Below, in pieces: positions 42,011-50,499 of a stretch of 64,000 bases of DNA (position 1 is its first letter; each line of letters begins with the position of its first letter). Both the position numbers and the translations under genes were made by a program. The stretch is from DAOUKH01 sp965261455 (GTDB lineage Bacteria; Chloroflexota; Dehalococcoidia; SHYB01). Under the pieces are notes generated by a model. It ran no database searches. It was not told the origin of the DNA and saw only the letters and a list, made by a program, of their open reading frames with translations. Location: positions 2,294,001 to 2,358,000 of the forward strand of contig OZ253453.1 of the NCBI GenBank assembly GCA_965261455.1, in the 5' to 3' direction.

Positions 42011-42142
42011 GTTCAGGTTGACCGCCGTGGTGACGATCTTGTGCCGCCAGTGGCTCCCCGGCGAGAGGAGTGACGGCAGGCCGCTTCGATCCGGCGCTTC
42101 GGGCTGATGCTCCTCGCTGTCGATGGTCCGTCCCTCTTTGGC

Positions 42143-43186
42143 CTACGCCGCCGCCGCGTCGGCCACGGCTTGGTAGACCGCTTCGTAGCCCTCCACCATG
42201 CGGCGGATGGGGAACTGCTCCTCGACCCAGGCCCGGCAGGCGCGGCGGTCGATCTCGCCCAAGCGCCCGATGGCCCGGACGGCCTCGTCCTCGGTCTCGA
42301 CGAGGAAGCCGCTCCGGCCGTCTGCGATCACTTCGGGCATCGCACCCTTTGGATAGGCGATGACCGGCGTGCCCACGGCCATGGCCTCGGCCACGGCGAG
42401 GCCGAAGGGCTCCTCCCACTGCAAGGGGAAGAGGAAGCCCTTCGCTCGGCCTACCAGCTTCAGCACCTCGTCGTTGGACAGGTGCGCGGCGTGGCTGACG
42501 CGGTCGCCGTCGACGTGGGGCTCGACCTCCTCGCGGTAGTACCGCTCCGCCCAGGGAAGCTGCGGCGGGGCGTGGCCCACGATGACGAGCCGCTCACCGG
42601 CGGCCTTGGCGATGCGAATGGCGTCGGCGATGCCCTTGTTGGGGGCGATGCGCCCCACGATGACGAGGAAGTCCTCCCCCTCCGCGCCGAATGGCGTGGC
42701 GTCCACGTCGATACCGTTGGGGACGACGGGGAGGCCGGGCTCGCCCAGGTTCTCGGCCTGCCGCCGGCTGATGCAGACGGGGTGGACGTTAGGGAAGTTG
42801 GCCCGGTAGTAGTCGTGCAGCTCCCGCTCGATGTAGGCGTAGGTCAGAATCGTCGGGGTGCGGGTGAACGGCGAGAAGTACGCCGCCAGCGTCGGCCAGT
42901 GGCCGTGGATGACGTCGAAGTCGCCGCCACGGCGGTAGAGGTTATAGGTGTTGCGGGTCTCCATCTCCTTATCGACGTAGGTGGTGCAGTCCTCGTCGTA
43001 GGAGGTGGCGACGTCGACGACGGAGTGGAGGTCGGCGCTGACGCGGGAGTCGCCGGAGGCGAAGAGATCGACCTGATGTCCGCGCGCGACGAGCCCCTCG
43101 ACGAGGTGGTAGACCATGAGCTCGGTGCCGCCGTGGCTTCTGGGCGGCACCGAGAGGTAGGTGCTGGTGATCTGGGCGACGCGCAT
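42143..43186 (-). CDS. Glycosyltransferase family 4 (GT-B) protein
   Basis: 347 residues from the ATG of MRVAQITSTY. The N-terminal acceptor domain starts with SHGGTELMVYHLVEGLVARG; the donor domain has VVGRIAPNKGIADAI and the E-x7-E type motif FLFPLQWEEPFGLAVAEAMA, with GTPVIAYPKGAMPEVI. These retaining transferases use nucleotide sugars to build glycolipids or glycogen-like polymers; acceptor unknown. An open frame continues upstream but overlaps the Rieske gene in antisense-free shadow. It begins 17 bases after the Rieske stop. Confidence 0.92.
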   Translation of the reverse strand: MRVAQITSTYLSVPPRSHGGTELMVYHLVEGLVARGHQVDLFASGDSRVSADLHSVVDVATSYDEDCTTYVDKEMETRNTYNLYRRGGDFDVIHGHWPTLAAYFSPFTRTPTILTYAYIERELHDYYRANFPNVHPVCISRRQAENLGEPGLPVVPNGIDVDATPFGAEGEDFLVIVGRIAPNKGIADAIRIAKAAGERLVIVGHAPPQLPWAERYYREEVEPHVDGDRVSHAAHLSNDEVLKLVGRAKGFLFPLQWEEPFGLAVAEAMAVGTPVIAYPKGAMPEVIADGRSGFLVETEDEAVRAIGRLGEIDRRACRAWVEEQFPIRRMVEGYEAVYQAVADAAAA

Positions 43187-43203
43187 ACCTGGCGCGCCGG
43201 GGG

Positions 43204-43518
43204 TTACGCCGGCTCCTCGACTTCGAGGTCGCCGCCCTCGACGCGCACCTTGAAGCAGGCGAGCCTGCCGCTGGCGGGGGGGATGAGCGCCTCGCCGGTG
43301 GTCACGTCGTAGTCTCCGGCGTGCCACGGACACTGGAGCGAGGTCCCTTCGAGGAAACCTTCCTCCAGCGGGCCGCCCATGTGCTCGCAGACCGCGGAGA
43401 AGGCGTAGAACGCGCCGTCGACGTTGGCGATGGCGACACGCGCGCCGGCGACATCGACGCCGATCACTTCTCCTTCAGGAACATCGGCGACCTTGGCCAC
43501 CTTCACGAAATTGCCCAT
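43204..43518 (-). CDS. Rieske [2Fe-2S] ferredoxin-type protein
   Basis: 104 residues, a stand-alone Rieske domain with C44-x-H46 (VCEHMGG) and C63-x2-H66 (QCPWHAGDY) as cluster ligands. Such small proteins serve as electron carriers to Rieske oxygenases or nitrite-reductase-like enzymes; no oxygenase is adjacent. GGAGG precedes the ATG by eight bases, and a perfect extended -10 lies at 43560. First gene of the minus-strand run leading to tilS. Confidence 0.93.
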   Translation of the reverse strand: MGNFVKVAKVADVPEGEVIGVDVAGARVAIANVDGAFYAFSAVCEHMGGPLEEGFLEGTSLQCPWHAGDYDVTTGEALIPPASGRLACFKVRVEGGDLEVEEPA

Positions 43519-43559
43519 CGGGCGAACCTCCAGGATGGTCGGAATTGTGCGTGCCGCAA

Positions 43560-43568
43560 ATTATAGCA
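43560..43568 (-). promoter_or_regulatory. Extended -10 promoter of the Rieske gene
   Basis: TGCTATAAT on the minus strand is a perfect extended -10, giving a leader of about 35 bases. No -35 is evident. The identical nine bases stand before the TIGR00725-enolase operon at 57612. Confidence 0.72.
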
Positions 43569-43624
43569 GCGCCCCGCGCGTGGACTCTGCCGGCAAGTAG
43601 GCGGTGCCTTGCTGCTCACTCAAC

Positions 43625-43651
43625 GTGACACAGGAGTGGGCCTTGTATACT
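43625..43651 (+). promoter_or_regulatory. Promoter of the HsdR-N-like gene
   Basis: TATACT at 43646 lies 15 bases after GTGACA. The gene's ATG is only 17 bases beyond the -10, with GGAGGGC as ribosome site, so the leader is very short. Confidence 0.5.
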
Positions 43652-43667
43652 GCCCGCGGAGGGCGGC

Positions 43668-44642
43668 ATGCCGTTTGACGATCTGGTACACGTAATCGAA
43701 ACGCTGAAGGAGCGCATCGGAGCGCATCGTCAGAGCCTACAGTCCAATGAGACGCGCACGCGGATGGCCCTGATTGATCCACTGCTGCGAGCGCTGGGCT
43801 GGGACACAGAGGACCCGGCGCTGGTGCTGCCGGAGTACGAACTCGACACAAGCAGAGATACAAATCGGCGGGCCGACTATGCGCTGCTGGGCGCCGAGAG
43901 CAAGCCGGCTGCAGTCATCGAGGCCAAGAAGCTTGGGGCGCCGCTGGCGAACTACTTGGACCAGATGCTCAACTATGCCAATAGATCGGGGATCCGCTAC
44001 GCGGGCGTGACTGACGGCAATCACTGGGAGATTTACACGGTATTTGACCCCAAGCCGCTTGAAGAACGCCGCTTGTTACAAGTGTCCGTGGCGAACGACG
44101 CGCCCCACGAGTGTGCGTTGAAGCTTCTCTTGCTCTGGCGGCCGAACTTGGCGTCGGGCCAGCCTGTTCAGCCGAGCGCGCCGGTTCTTGCTGATTCGAT
44201 GGGACAGGAGCCGCCGCCGTCCGTTCCCGAACCTTCGCCGGAGCCTGTCTCTCCGCCGTCGTCGGCGGGCTGGGTCGCGCTCACGGAGCTAGACACTCCG
44301 GCGGGCGCTCCGGCCCCGTTGTCTATTCGATTTGCGGATGGGCAAGAAGCATCCACTACAAAGTCGTGGCGTTCGCTGCTTGTGGAAACTGGACTATGGT
44401 TGGATCGCAGGGGCTTGATCCCTCCCGACTCTTCCATTCCTTCGGGCCGCAAGCGTTACGTCCTGCATCCCAGCCCGGTTCAACCTACTGGGAATAAGTT
44501 CGCATCCCCCGTTCACCTACCCAAATCCGGGACGTATCTGGAGACTCACGGCTCCGCCCACGGGGTGGTCAATCGCGCTCACAAACTCCTCAAGGCCTTT
44601 GGCCAGGATCCCGCGCAAGTCTACGTGCGGCCCAGGGCGTAG
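43668..44642 (+). CDS. Solitary HsdR-N-like PD-(D/E)XK nuclease domain protein
   Basis: 324 residues. The first 155 match the N-terminal nuclease domain of type I restriction HsdR: NETRTRMALIDPLLRALGWD, then the catalytic D70 in RRADYAL, and E85-x-K87 in AVIEAKKLG, followed by QMLNYANRSGIRYAGVTDG. There is no helicase. A Pro/Ser-rich linker (about 160-200) leads to an unrecognised domain of about 120 residues with SIRFADGQEASTTKSW and SPVHLPKSGTYLETHG. No HsdM or HsdS is adjacent. It may be a stand-alone DNA-targeting defence protein or a domesticated one. G+C is lower than flanks, suggesting transfer. Confidence 0.8.
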   Translation: MPFDDLVHVIETLKERIGAHRQSLQSNETRTRMALIDPLLRALGWDTEDPALVLPEYELDTSRDTNRRADYALLGAESKPAAVIEAKKLGAPLANYLDQMLNYANRSGIRYAGVTDGNHWEIYTVFDPKPLEERRLLQVSVANDAPHECALKLLLLWRPNLASGQPVQPSAPVLADSMGQEPPPSVPEPSPEPVSPPSSAGWVALTELDTPAGAPAPLSIRFADGQEASTTKSWRSLLVETGLWLDRRGLIPPDSSIPSGRKRYVLHPSPVQPTGNKFASPVHLPKSGTYLETHGSAHGVVNRAHKLLKAFGQDPAQVYVRPRA

Positions 44643-44744
44643 AGCACCGCGCGCCCCTGGCGTGGGGAGGGCGGGTCGAGCCTCTATTGGAGGGGCGACG
44701 GCCCTCTAGGGACGGCTTCCTTCGCGCGGCATGCTCGTCGCCCC

Positions 44745-44985
44745 ACCACGCCCCCTCTCCCAGCGGAGACCTTTGCGGAACTCGGCGGGCGGGCTTCAGC
44801 AAGGTCGCGCGGCCCCCACCTCCCCCCGCCCTCACCCCAACCCTCTCTCGGCGGGAGAGGGTGTAAGAAGGGAGGGCGCCCACAAGGGGCGCCCCTACGG
44901 GAGGGATGGATTCTCCTTTTCGCGGGAATGACGGATATGTGCGGGTTTTGCAGAGGTTTCCGTTGGGAGAGTGAGGTCAAGACCC
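44745..44985. repeat. Dispersed intergenic repeat, copy R5
   Basis: Fills most of the 360-base gap between the HsdR-N-like gene and the convergent lhr. In order: a variant of module D, module B (44783-44817, shared with R4 and R6), a CTCACCCCAACCCTCTC segment with GGGAGAGGG arm (shared with R6), and module C with its GGGCGCC hairpin (shared with R3). Nothing else is seen in the gap. Confidence 0.8.
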
Positions 44986-45002
44986 CACCCCACATTGAGG
45001 CG

Positions 45003-48000
45003 CTAGCCGCGCAGGGCGCGGATGATGGCGTCGCGCTCGGCGGGGTCGGTGGGCTGGTGGAGGTGGGTGACGGCGCCGGCGACGCGCGTGGCGACGGGTA
45101 GGCCGTCCTGGTAGACGACGCGGTTGCCGGCGACGGAGGGGACGCGCTCGCCAGGGGTGATGATCCCGGTGAGGTTGAGCGGATCGGCGCCGGAGAGGGG
45201 GATCATGGCGCCGTCGCCGTCTTTGCGGCGGACGGCGCGGAGCGCGTCGACGGCTTCGGGCAGGGCGTACTGCTCGCCGGAGAACTCGGAGACGAAGCGC
45301 CCGCCGCGAATCTCGCCTCGGGCCTCCATCCTGCGCCAGACTCGCAGGAGGTCGCGCCAGGGGGGCAACCCGGTCTCGCGCTGGGCGACCTTGTGAAACA
45401 CGACGCCGTAGCGCTGGAGCAACTGGCGGCCCCAGAGCTCGGCGATGTCGAGCGGGCCGGGGGCACCATCGGAATCCGGCGCGGCGTGCTCGTCGCGGAA
45501 GAGCGCCCAGCGCCCGCTCATGTCGGGCGGAACGACGGGCTGACCCGGCCCAGTCCATGGCGTGCGGCGCGCCCGGCGATTCGAGCCGGCCCGCGGCGAG
45601 ATCAGGCCCCGAAGGCCGCCGAAGCCGTCGCCGGTGATCAGTCCGGCGTTGACGAGCTGCCCGAGCGCGGTCCGTACCTCGGAGTTGAGCCGATGGGTCG
45701 CCTTGCTGAGGTCTTGGGCGAAGCTGGGCCCGCGCCACTTCACATAGTCCAAGATCTCCTGGGCCAGCGAGCCGATTTGGACCGAGCCGTTGGGCTGGGG
45801 CGCGGCGGCGAGCCACGCGTCGAGGCGGGCGCGGAAGAGCAGCGCGACGGGTGAGGAGCGCGTGGGGCCCGCGGCGCGGCGGTCGCCGCCCGCCGGCGGG
45901 AAGAGCCGGCCCCAGACGACCTGCCCCGTCAGGCTTAGCTCGTCGAGCCACGACGGGGCGTAGCGGTCCATGCGGGCGCTGAGCACCTGGTTCTCCCACG
46001 CGCCCGCGGGGGCCTGGTAGCCCTGCAACGTTTCGAGAATCTTGGCCAGCCCCGACACGCCCTGGAGCCGGGTCTCGGGCGCGGCGTGCTGCCAGGCGAA
46101 GAGGAAGCGCATGTATTGCTGCGGCGAGACCGGCTCGATCTCCTTGCGCAAGCGGTCCAGCGTGTAGCGGTGGATACGCGCGAGGAGGCGCCGGTCGCAC
46201 CATTCCTCCCCGCCGTGGGCGGTCGCGCCGTTGGCGGGGCGTGGGGTGAACGAGCCGCGGAGCACGGCGCCGTCGGCTTCGAGCGCGGCCAGCGCGGCGT
46301 CGATCTCGCGGACGTCGAGGCCAATCGACGCGGCCAACTCGCGCGCCGTCATCGGCCCCAAGCTCTCCATGCGGCCGCGGACCAGCTCGGTCAGGGCCTC
46401 GCCGCGCTCCCAGACGTGGGCGCGCTCGCGCTCCGGGGCCTCGATGGGCGGCTCGACCCGGCCGCCATCGCCGGCCAGCGAAGGAAAGACGGCCTCGAAC
46501 AGGGGCAGGCGCTCCGCCGCGATCCAGAGCGGTGGCGTGTCTGTGCCGTCCGCGGGCGTGACCTTCGCGGCTCGCCGCTCGCCGGTCAGCGCCGCCAACA
46601 GCGGGGCCCACGGCCCGGCCTCGGCCTCGGTCGCGTAGCCCAACAGGGCTAGGGCGTCGTGCAGTTCGTCGGCGTCGCGGGGATCGGGCCAGGCCTGCTC
46701 GCGCACCAGCGCGATCGCCGAGGCGTCGAGCGCCCCGAGGTCCCGCGCCGACTCGATGTCGATGGTGCGGCGCATCATCACCGCCTGGGCGCGGCGCTCT
46801 TCGAGGGGCGCGTCGTCGAGGAAGGCGTAGGGCTTCGCACTCAGGATCTCGTGCGCCATCGGCGACGGCTCGACCGTGTCGACCGCCGTCGGTTGGAGTT
46901 CGCCGTTCTCGATGCGGTCCAGGATGTCGAGGAACGCGTCGACGTCCATCGCCTCGTGGAGGCAGTCGTCGACCGTCTGGCGCACCAGGGGGTGATCGGG
47001 GATTTCGATATCGCCGACGACGTTCTCGGCGCAGGCCACCTGGGAGGGAAAGACGGCGGCGAGGAGGTCGCCGGCGCGCATCCGCTGGAGCGGCGGCGGG
47101 ACCTTCTTGCCGCGCTCGTGGCGCAGGACGGCCAGGGAGCGGGTGGCGTTCCACCGCCAACGCACCTCGAACATGGGCGCGGCAAGGAGGGCTTGAGTCA
47201 GCACCTCGCGCGCCGACTTCGAGCTCAGGTAGTGAAAGACGTCGTCCAGCGGGAAGCTGTGCTGCGGCCCCAGCGAGAGCACGATGTTGTCCTCGGTGGC
47301 GGCGGCCTGCAGCTCTTGGTTGAACGTGCGGCAGAACTTCTTGCGGAGGGCGAGGCCCCAGGCCCGGTTCACCCGCCCGCCGAAGGGGGCGTGGAGCACG
47401 AGCTGCATCCCGCCGGACTCGTCGAAGAAGCGTTCGAGGACGATGCTCCGCTGCGTGGGAATCACGCCGAGGGCGGCCTTGGACGCGGCGAGGTACTCGA
47501 CGGTCTGCTCGGCGGCCGAGTCTTCGATGCCGGCCTCGGCGGCAAGCCAGGCCGCCGTATCTTTGACACGCTCGAGGTCAGGCGGCTGCTGGGCGCCGAG
47601 CCGCCGGTCGATCTCGGCGCGCAGGGCGGAGACCTCTTCGGAAAGCTCGGCGGTGCGCGCCGGGGCCTCGCCGAGCCAGAAGGGAATCGTCGGCGGCAGG
47701 CCGTGGGCGTCCTCGACGAGCACCTTACCCTGCGAGACCTTGAGGATCCGCCACGCCGAGATGCCAAGCTGGAAGATGTCGCCGGGCATGCTCTCGATGG
47801 CGAAGTCTTCGTTGACGGTGCCGACCATGACTCCCTGCGGTTGGAGTAGCACGCGGTAGTCGGCGTTCTCCGGGATCGCGCCGCCGGAGGTCACCGCGGC
47901 GAGCCGCGACCCCTTCCGCGCGCGGATGCGCCGGTTCACGCCGTCGTAGTGGATGCGCCCGCCGCCGCGGCCCAGGCGGGTGGAGAAGCCCTCGGCGAGC

Positions 48001-49409
48001 ATCTTCACCACGTCGTCGAACTCCTCGCGGGTCAGCCCGCGGTAGGGGTAGGCGCGGCGGGCGAGATCGAAGACGTCCGTCTCGTCCCACTCTTCGATCG
48101 CCGCCGCGGCCACGATCTGCTGGGCCAGCACGTCGAGGGGCTTCTCGGGGACGGTGAGCCGGTCGAGCTTGCCCCGGCGGGCCGCGAGGAGCAGCGCAAT
48201 GCATTCCATGAGGTCGTCGCGCGTGGTGGGAAAGAGGCGTCCCTTGGGGGTCCCGCCCAGCGTGTGCCCCGACCGGCCCACGCGCTGGAGCAGGGTGGCG
48301 ATGGCGCGCGTCGAGCCGATCTGGCAGACGAGATCGATGTCGCCGATGTCGATGCCCAACTCCAGCGAGGCGGTGGCCACGAGGGCGCGCAGGCTCCCCG
48401 CCTTGAGCCGCTCCTCGGCGTCGAGGCGCTGCTCGCGGGAGAGGCTGCCGTGGTGGGAGGTGACCAGCCCTTCGCCAAGGCGCTTGGTCAGATGCATCGA
48501 GAGCCGCTCGGCGAGGCGGCGGGTGTTGGTGAAGATGAGGGTGGTGCGGTTCTCGCGGACGAGCGCGGCGAGGCGGTCGTAGACCTCCTCCCACGTCTCG
48601 TTGGACATCACGGCACTCATCGGCTCGCTGGGCAGTTCGAGGCCGAGGTCGAGGGTGCGTGCGTGGCCTTCGTCGACGATGGCGCAGTCGGGTGCGCCAT
48701 CCGGAGTCGTATGCCCCGCGCCGATGAGGAAGCGCGCCATCTCCTCGATGGGCCGCTGTGTCGCCGAGAGACCGATACGGACGGGCCGCGACGGCGCGTT
48801 CACCGTCACCAAGGCGTCGAGGCGTTCGAGGCTCAGGGCGAGGTGCGCGCCGCGCCGATCTCTGGCGACGGCGTGGATTTCGTCGACGATGACGGTGCGC
48901 ACCGTCTCCAGCATCTTCCGGCCGCCGGCGGAGGTGAGCAGGATGTAGAGCGACTCCGGCGTGGTGACGAGGATGTGCGGGGGGCGCTTGACCATGGCGG
49001 CGCGCTCGGAGGCCTTGGTGTCGCCGGTGCGCACCAGCACGCGGATCTCTGGGGGCTCGACGCCCATCGCCGCCAGCGCCTCGCGGATGCCGGCCAGCGG
49101 CTCGCTGAGGTTCTTGCGAATGTCGTTGCTCAGTGCCTTCAGGGGCGAGACGTAGAGCACCTGGGTCTGGTCGGGCAGCGGCGCGTCGACGCCCTGGCGC
49201 ACCAGCGCGTCGATGGTGTTGAGGAAGGCGGAGAGGGTCTTGCCCGAGCCGGTGGGGGCGGCGATGAGGGTGTCGCGGCCCTCGCGGATGGCGGGCCAGC
49301 CCTTCGCCTGCGGCGGGGTCACGGTCTCGAAGCGCGAGGCGAACCAGCGCTTCACCGCAGGATGGAACGCTTCGAGTGCGGGGCTGGTGTTACGGCGGGT
49401 GCGGGCCAT
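45003..49409 (-). CDS. lhr: Lhr-type ATP-dependent DNA helicase
   Basis: 1468 residues, full-length long-form Lhr. Motif I AAPTGSGKT at about 50-58, the Q-type motif before it, DEIH box (TVIVDEIHAVARDRRG), SATQ motif III, HHGSLSREQR, and motif VI LLQRVGRSGHT define a superfamily 2 helicase core; the long remainder is the Lhr winged-helix and C-terminal Lhr-CTD region (MRFLFAWQHAAPETRLQG). Lhr is a 3'-5' translocase linked to DNA repair, and some forms process damaged bases. ATG at 49409 is preferred to the GTG one codon earlier. A TAGAAT box lies at 49437-49442. Confidence 0.94.
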   Translation of the reverse strand: MARTRRNTSPALEAFHPAVKRWFASRFETVTPPQAKGWPAIREGRDTLIAAPTGSGKTLSAFLNTIDALVRQGVDAPLPDQTQVLYVSPLKALSNDIRKNLSEPLAGIREALAAMGVEPPEIRVLVRTGDTKASERAAMVKRPPHILVTTPESLYILLTSAGGRKMLETVRTVIVDEIHAVARDRRGAHLALSLERLDALVTVNAPSRPVRIGLSATQRPIEEMARFLIGAGHTTPDGAPDCAIVDEGHARTLDLGLELPSEPMSAVMSNETWEEVYDRLAALVRENRTTLIFTNTRRLAERLSMHLTKRLGEGLVTSHHGSLSREQRLDAEERLKAGSLRALVATASLELGIDIGDIDLVCQIGSTRAIATLLQRVGRSGHTLGGTPKGRLFPTTRDDLMECIALLLAARRGKLDRLTVPEKPLDVLAQQIVAAAAIEEWDETDVFDLARRAYPYRGLTREEFDDVVKMLAEGFSTRLGRGGGRIHYDGVNRRIRARKGSRLAAVTSGGAIPENADYRVLLQPQGVMVGTVNEDFAIESMPGDIFQLGISAWRILKVSQGKVLVEDAHGLPPTIPFWLGEAPARTAELSEEVSALRAEIDRRLGAQQPPDLERVKDTAAWLAAEAGIEDSAAEQTVEYLAASKAALGVIPTQRSIVLERFFDESGGMQLVLHAPFGGRVNRAWGLALRKKFCRTFNQELQAAATEDNIVLSLGPQHSFPLDDVFHYLSSKSAREVLTQALLAAPMFEVRWRWNATRSLAVLRHERGKKVPPPLQRMRAGDLLAAVFPSQVACAENVVGDIEIPDHPLVRQTVDDCLHEAMDVDAFLDILDRIENGELQPTAVDTVEPSPMAHEILSAKPYAFLDDAPLEERRAQAVMMRRTIDIESARDLGALDASAIALVREQAWPDPRDADELHDALALLGYATEAEAGPWAPLLAALTGERRAAKVTPADGTDTPPLWIAAERLPLFEAVFPSLAGDGGRVEPPIEAPERERAHVWERGEALTELVRGRMESLGPMTARELAASIGLDVREIDAALAALEADGAVLRGSFTPRPANGATAHGGEEWCDRRLLARIHRYTLDRLRKEIEPVSPQQYMRFLFAWQHAAPETRLQGVSGLAKILETLQGYQAPAGAWENQVLSARMDRYAPSWLDELSLTGQVVWGRLFPPAGGDRRAAGPTRSSPVALLFRARLDAWLAAAPQPNGSVQIGSLAQEILDYVKWRGPSFAQDLSKATHRLNSEVRTALGQLVNAGLITGDGFGGLRGLISPRAGSNRRARRTPWTGPGQPVVPPDMSGRWALFRDEHAAPDSDGAPGPLDIAELWGRQLLQRYGVVFHKVAQRETGLPPWRDLLRVWRRMEARGEIRGGRFVSEFSGEQYALPEAVDALRAVRRKDGDGAMIPLSGADPLNLTGIITPGERVPSVAGNRVVYQDGLPVATRVAGAVTHLHQPTDPAERDAIIRALRG

Positions 49410-49496
49410 CACGAACGCCCCCGGCGGGGCGCGCCCATTCTACGCCCGACACCCCGCGGCGCGGAACGCGGGGATGGCAGGGGGGGCTGCGTCCAA

Positions 49497-49514
49497 TTGC
49501 AACGCGCGTTGCAA
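49497..49514. promoter_or_regulatory. 18-bp perfect palindrome between lhr and the BrnT-like gene
   Basis: TTGCAACGCGCGTTGCAA is a perfect inverted repeat. An imperfect version (TGCAACACGCGTTGCA) lies at 49568-49583, and a GTTGCAA half-site lies between. Such spacing suggests an operator array for a dimeric repressor controlling one or both divergent genes. Confidence 0.6.
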
Positions 49515-49567
49515 ACATCCCACCAATCGAAACTTTTCGGCCAATTTGTTGCAATTGACTTACAAAG

Positions 49568-49583
49568 TGCAACACGCGTTGCA
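49568..49583. promoter_or_regulatory. Imperfect palindrome, second copy of the GCAAC-GTTGC motif
   Basis: One mismatch from perfect symmetry; 71 bases from the first palindrome (start to start) and nine bases upstream of the -35 box at 49592. It could bind the same regulator. Confidence 0.5.
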
Positions 49584-49591
49584 GTATCAGG

Positions 49592-49620
49592 TTGACGATG
49601 TATTACATTTGTAATACGAT
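49592..49620 (+). promoter_or_regulatory. Promoter with embedded operator for the BrnT/RHH-like module
   Basis: TTGACG and TACGAT are separated by exactly 17 bases. The spacer and -10 contain GTATTAC-attt-GTAATAC (49600-49617), a perfect 7-bp inverted repeat, so a bound dimer would block RNA polymerase. This is the classic arrangement for autoregulated toxin-antitoxin operons with ribbon-helix-helix antitoxins. Confidence 0.75.
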
Positions 49621-49710
49621 TCGGACAAGCGGGCACGAAACACGTAACCATCGAATTTACACCGCTACTAGGAGGCGTGCCTTGAATGTTCTGAGCGTAG
49701 GGAGAAATCA

Positions 49711-49989
49711 ATGGTGTATATCAGGGGCCTGCGGTGGGACGAGGAGGCCGAGGATCATATCGCTCGGCACGGCGTCGTCTTTTCGGAAGTCGAAGAGGCT
49801 GTAGCGAACATCAGATACGCGAAACGCAGTAGGGGATACCTCCAGGTCATCGGTCAGACCGAGGCCGGGCGGTATCTGACGGTCATCCTGGATGAGGAGA
49901 ATGACGGCTTTTGGTATCCGGTCACGGCACGGTCCGCGACAGCGAATGAGAAGCGGCTTATCCGGCGCCGGACGCAGTCAAAGGGGTAG
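49711..49989 (+). CDS. BrnT-like toxin
   Basis: 92 residues. It starts with LRWDEEAEDHIARHGVVFSEV, matching the WDEEK...N..KHGV.F pattern of BrnT, and ends with ARSATANEKRLIRRR, matching the R.AT..E...Y/R element. BrnT is a RelE-fold ribonuclease toxin. GGAGA lies five bases before the ATG; the untranslated leader from the promoter at 49592 is about 85 bases. The toxin-first gene order, with the antitoxin one base after the toxin stop, is that of BrnTA. The region is AT-richer than its flanks. Confidence 0.78.
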   Translation: MVYIRGLRWDEEAEDHIARHGVVFSEVEEAVANIRYAKRSRGYLQVIGQTEAGRYLTVILDEENDGFWYPVTARSATANEKRLIRRRTQSKG

Positions 49990-49990
49990 C

Positions 49991-50485
49991 ATGCCGAAAA
50001 AGAGATCCACAATGGGTCACACGGAGGCGAGGGAGTACTGGGACAGCCACGGCATTGACGAGGAGTCGCCGGGCGACGAAGAGGTAGAGGTCCAGACCAG
50101 CAAAAACCTCTCCACGATTCTCTCCCTTCGCATGGACAGGGAGCACATCGACAAGCTGAAACTGGCCGCGAAGGAGCAGGGCGTTGGCGTTACGACGATG
50201 GCCCGCATGCTTCTCAACCAGGCACTCGACCAGGAGATCGAGCGGTCATGGAGGCAATCGTTCCTGAATCTCGCGGAGACAATAGAGGCTCGGAGCGTAG
50301 AGATGTCGACTAGGGAGAACGCTGAGTTCTATGTGCTTCCAGTGAGCCGCGCGGAGCAATTCTGCTCGATGGTCGGCGAAGCCACGCAACGCCTGTGCAA
50401 AGAAGCGCTTCGAACGCAAGCCTGCCTAGTGGGGCACGAGAATGAAGCTGTGCTGCCCCAACTGCGAGAGCTAGTGGCGGAATAG
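49991..50485 (+). CDS. Ribbon-helix-helix antitoxin-like protein, long form
   Basis: 164 residues, longer than usual BrnA. Residues about 36-82 (LSTILSLRMDREHIDKLKLA followed by VTTMARMLLNQALDQE) fit a ribbon-helix-helix DNA-binding domain, which would bind the inverted repeat in the promoter. The N-terminal 35 residues (REYWDSHGIDEESPGDEEVE) are acidic and resemble the toxin-binding start of related antitoxins. The extra C-terminal helical region (about 85-164) with several Cys residues is not recognised. Starts one base after the toxin stop. Confidence 0.72.
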   Translation: MPKKRSTMGHTEAREYWDSHGIDEESPGDEEVEVQTSKNLSTILSLRMDREHIDKLKLAAKEQGVGVTTMARMLLNQALDQEIERSWRQSFLNLAETIEARSVEMSTRENAEFYVLPVSRAEQFCSMVGEATQRLCKEALRTQACLVGHENEAVLPQLRELVAE

Positions 50486-50499
50486 GGGAGCGCCCCCGC

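Noticed and set aside
44745..44985. Repeat R5 as an insertion sequence
   Set aside because: No transposase frame and no clear terminal inverted repeats or target duplication; treated as a non-autonomous repeat.
44977..47160. A 727-codon minus-strand frame in another phase within lhr
   Set aside because: Arg/Pro-rich out-of-frame reading of the Lhr C-terminal region; the lhr frame itself is continuous and conserved.
47949..49595. A 548-codon plus-strand frame opposite lhr
   Set aside because: Antisense to the conserved helicase core; no recognisable fold.
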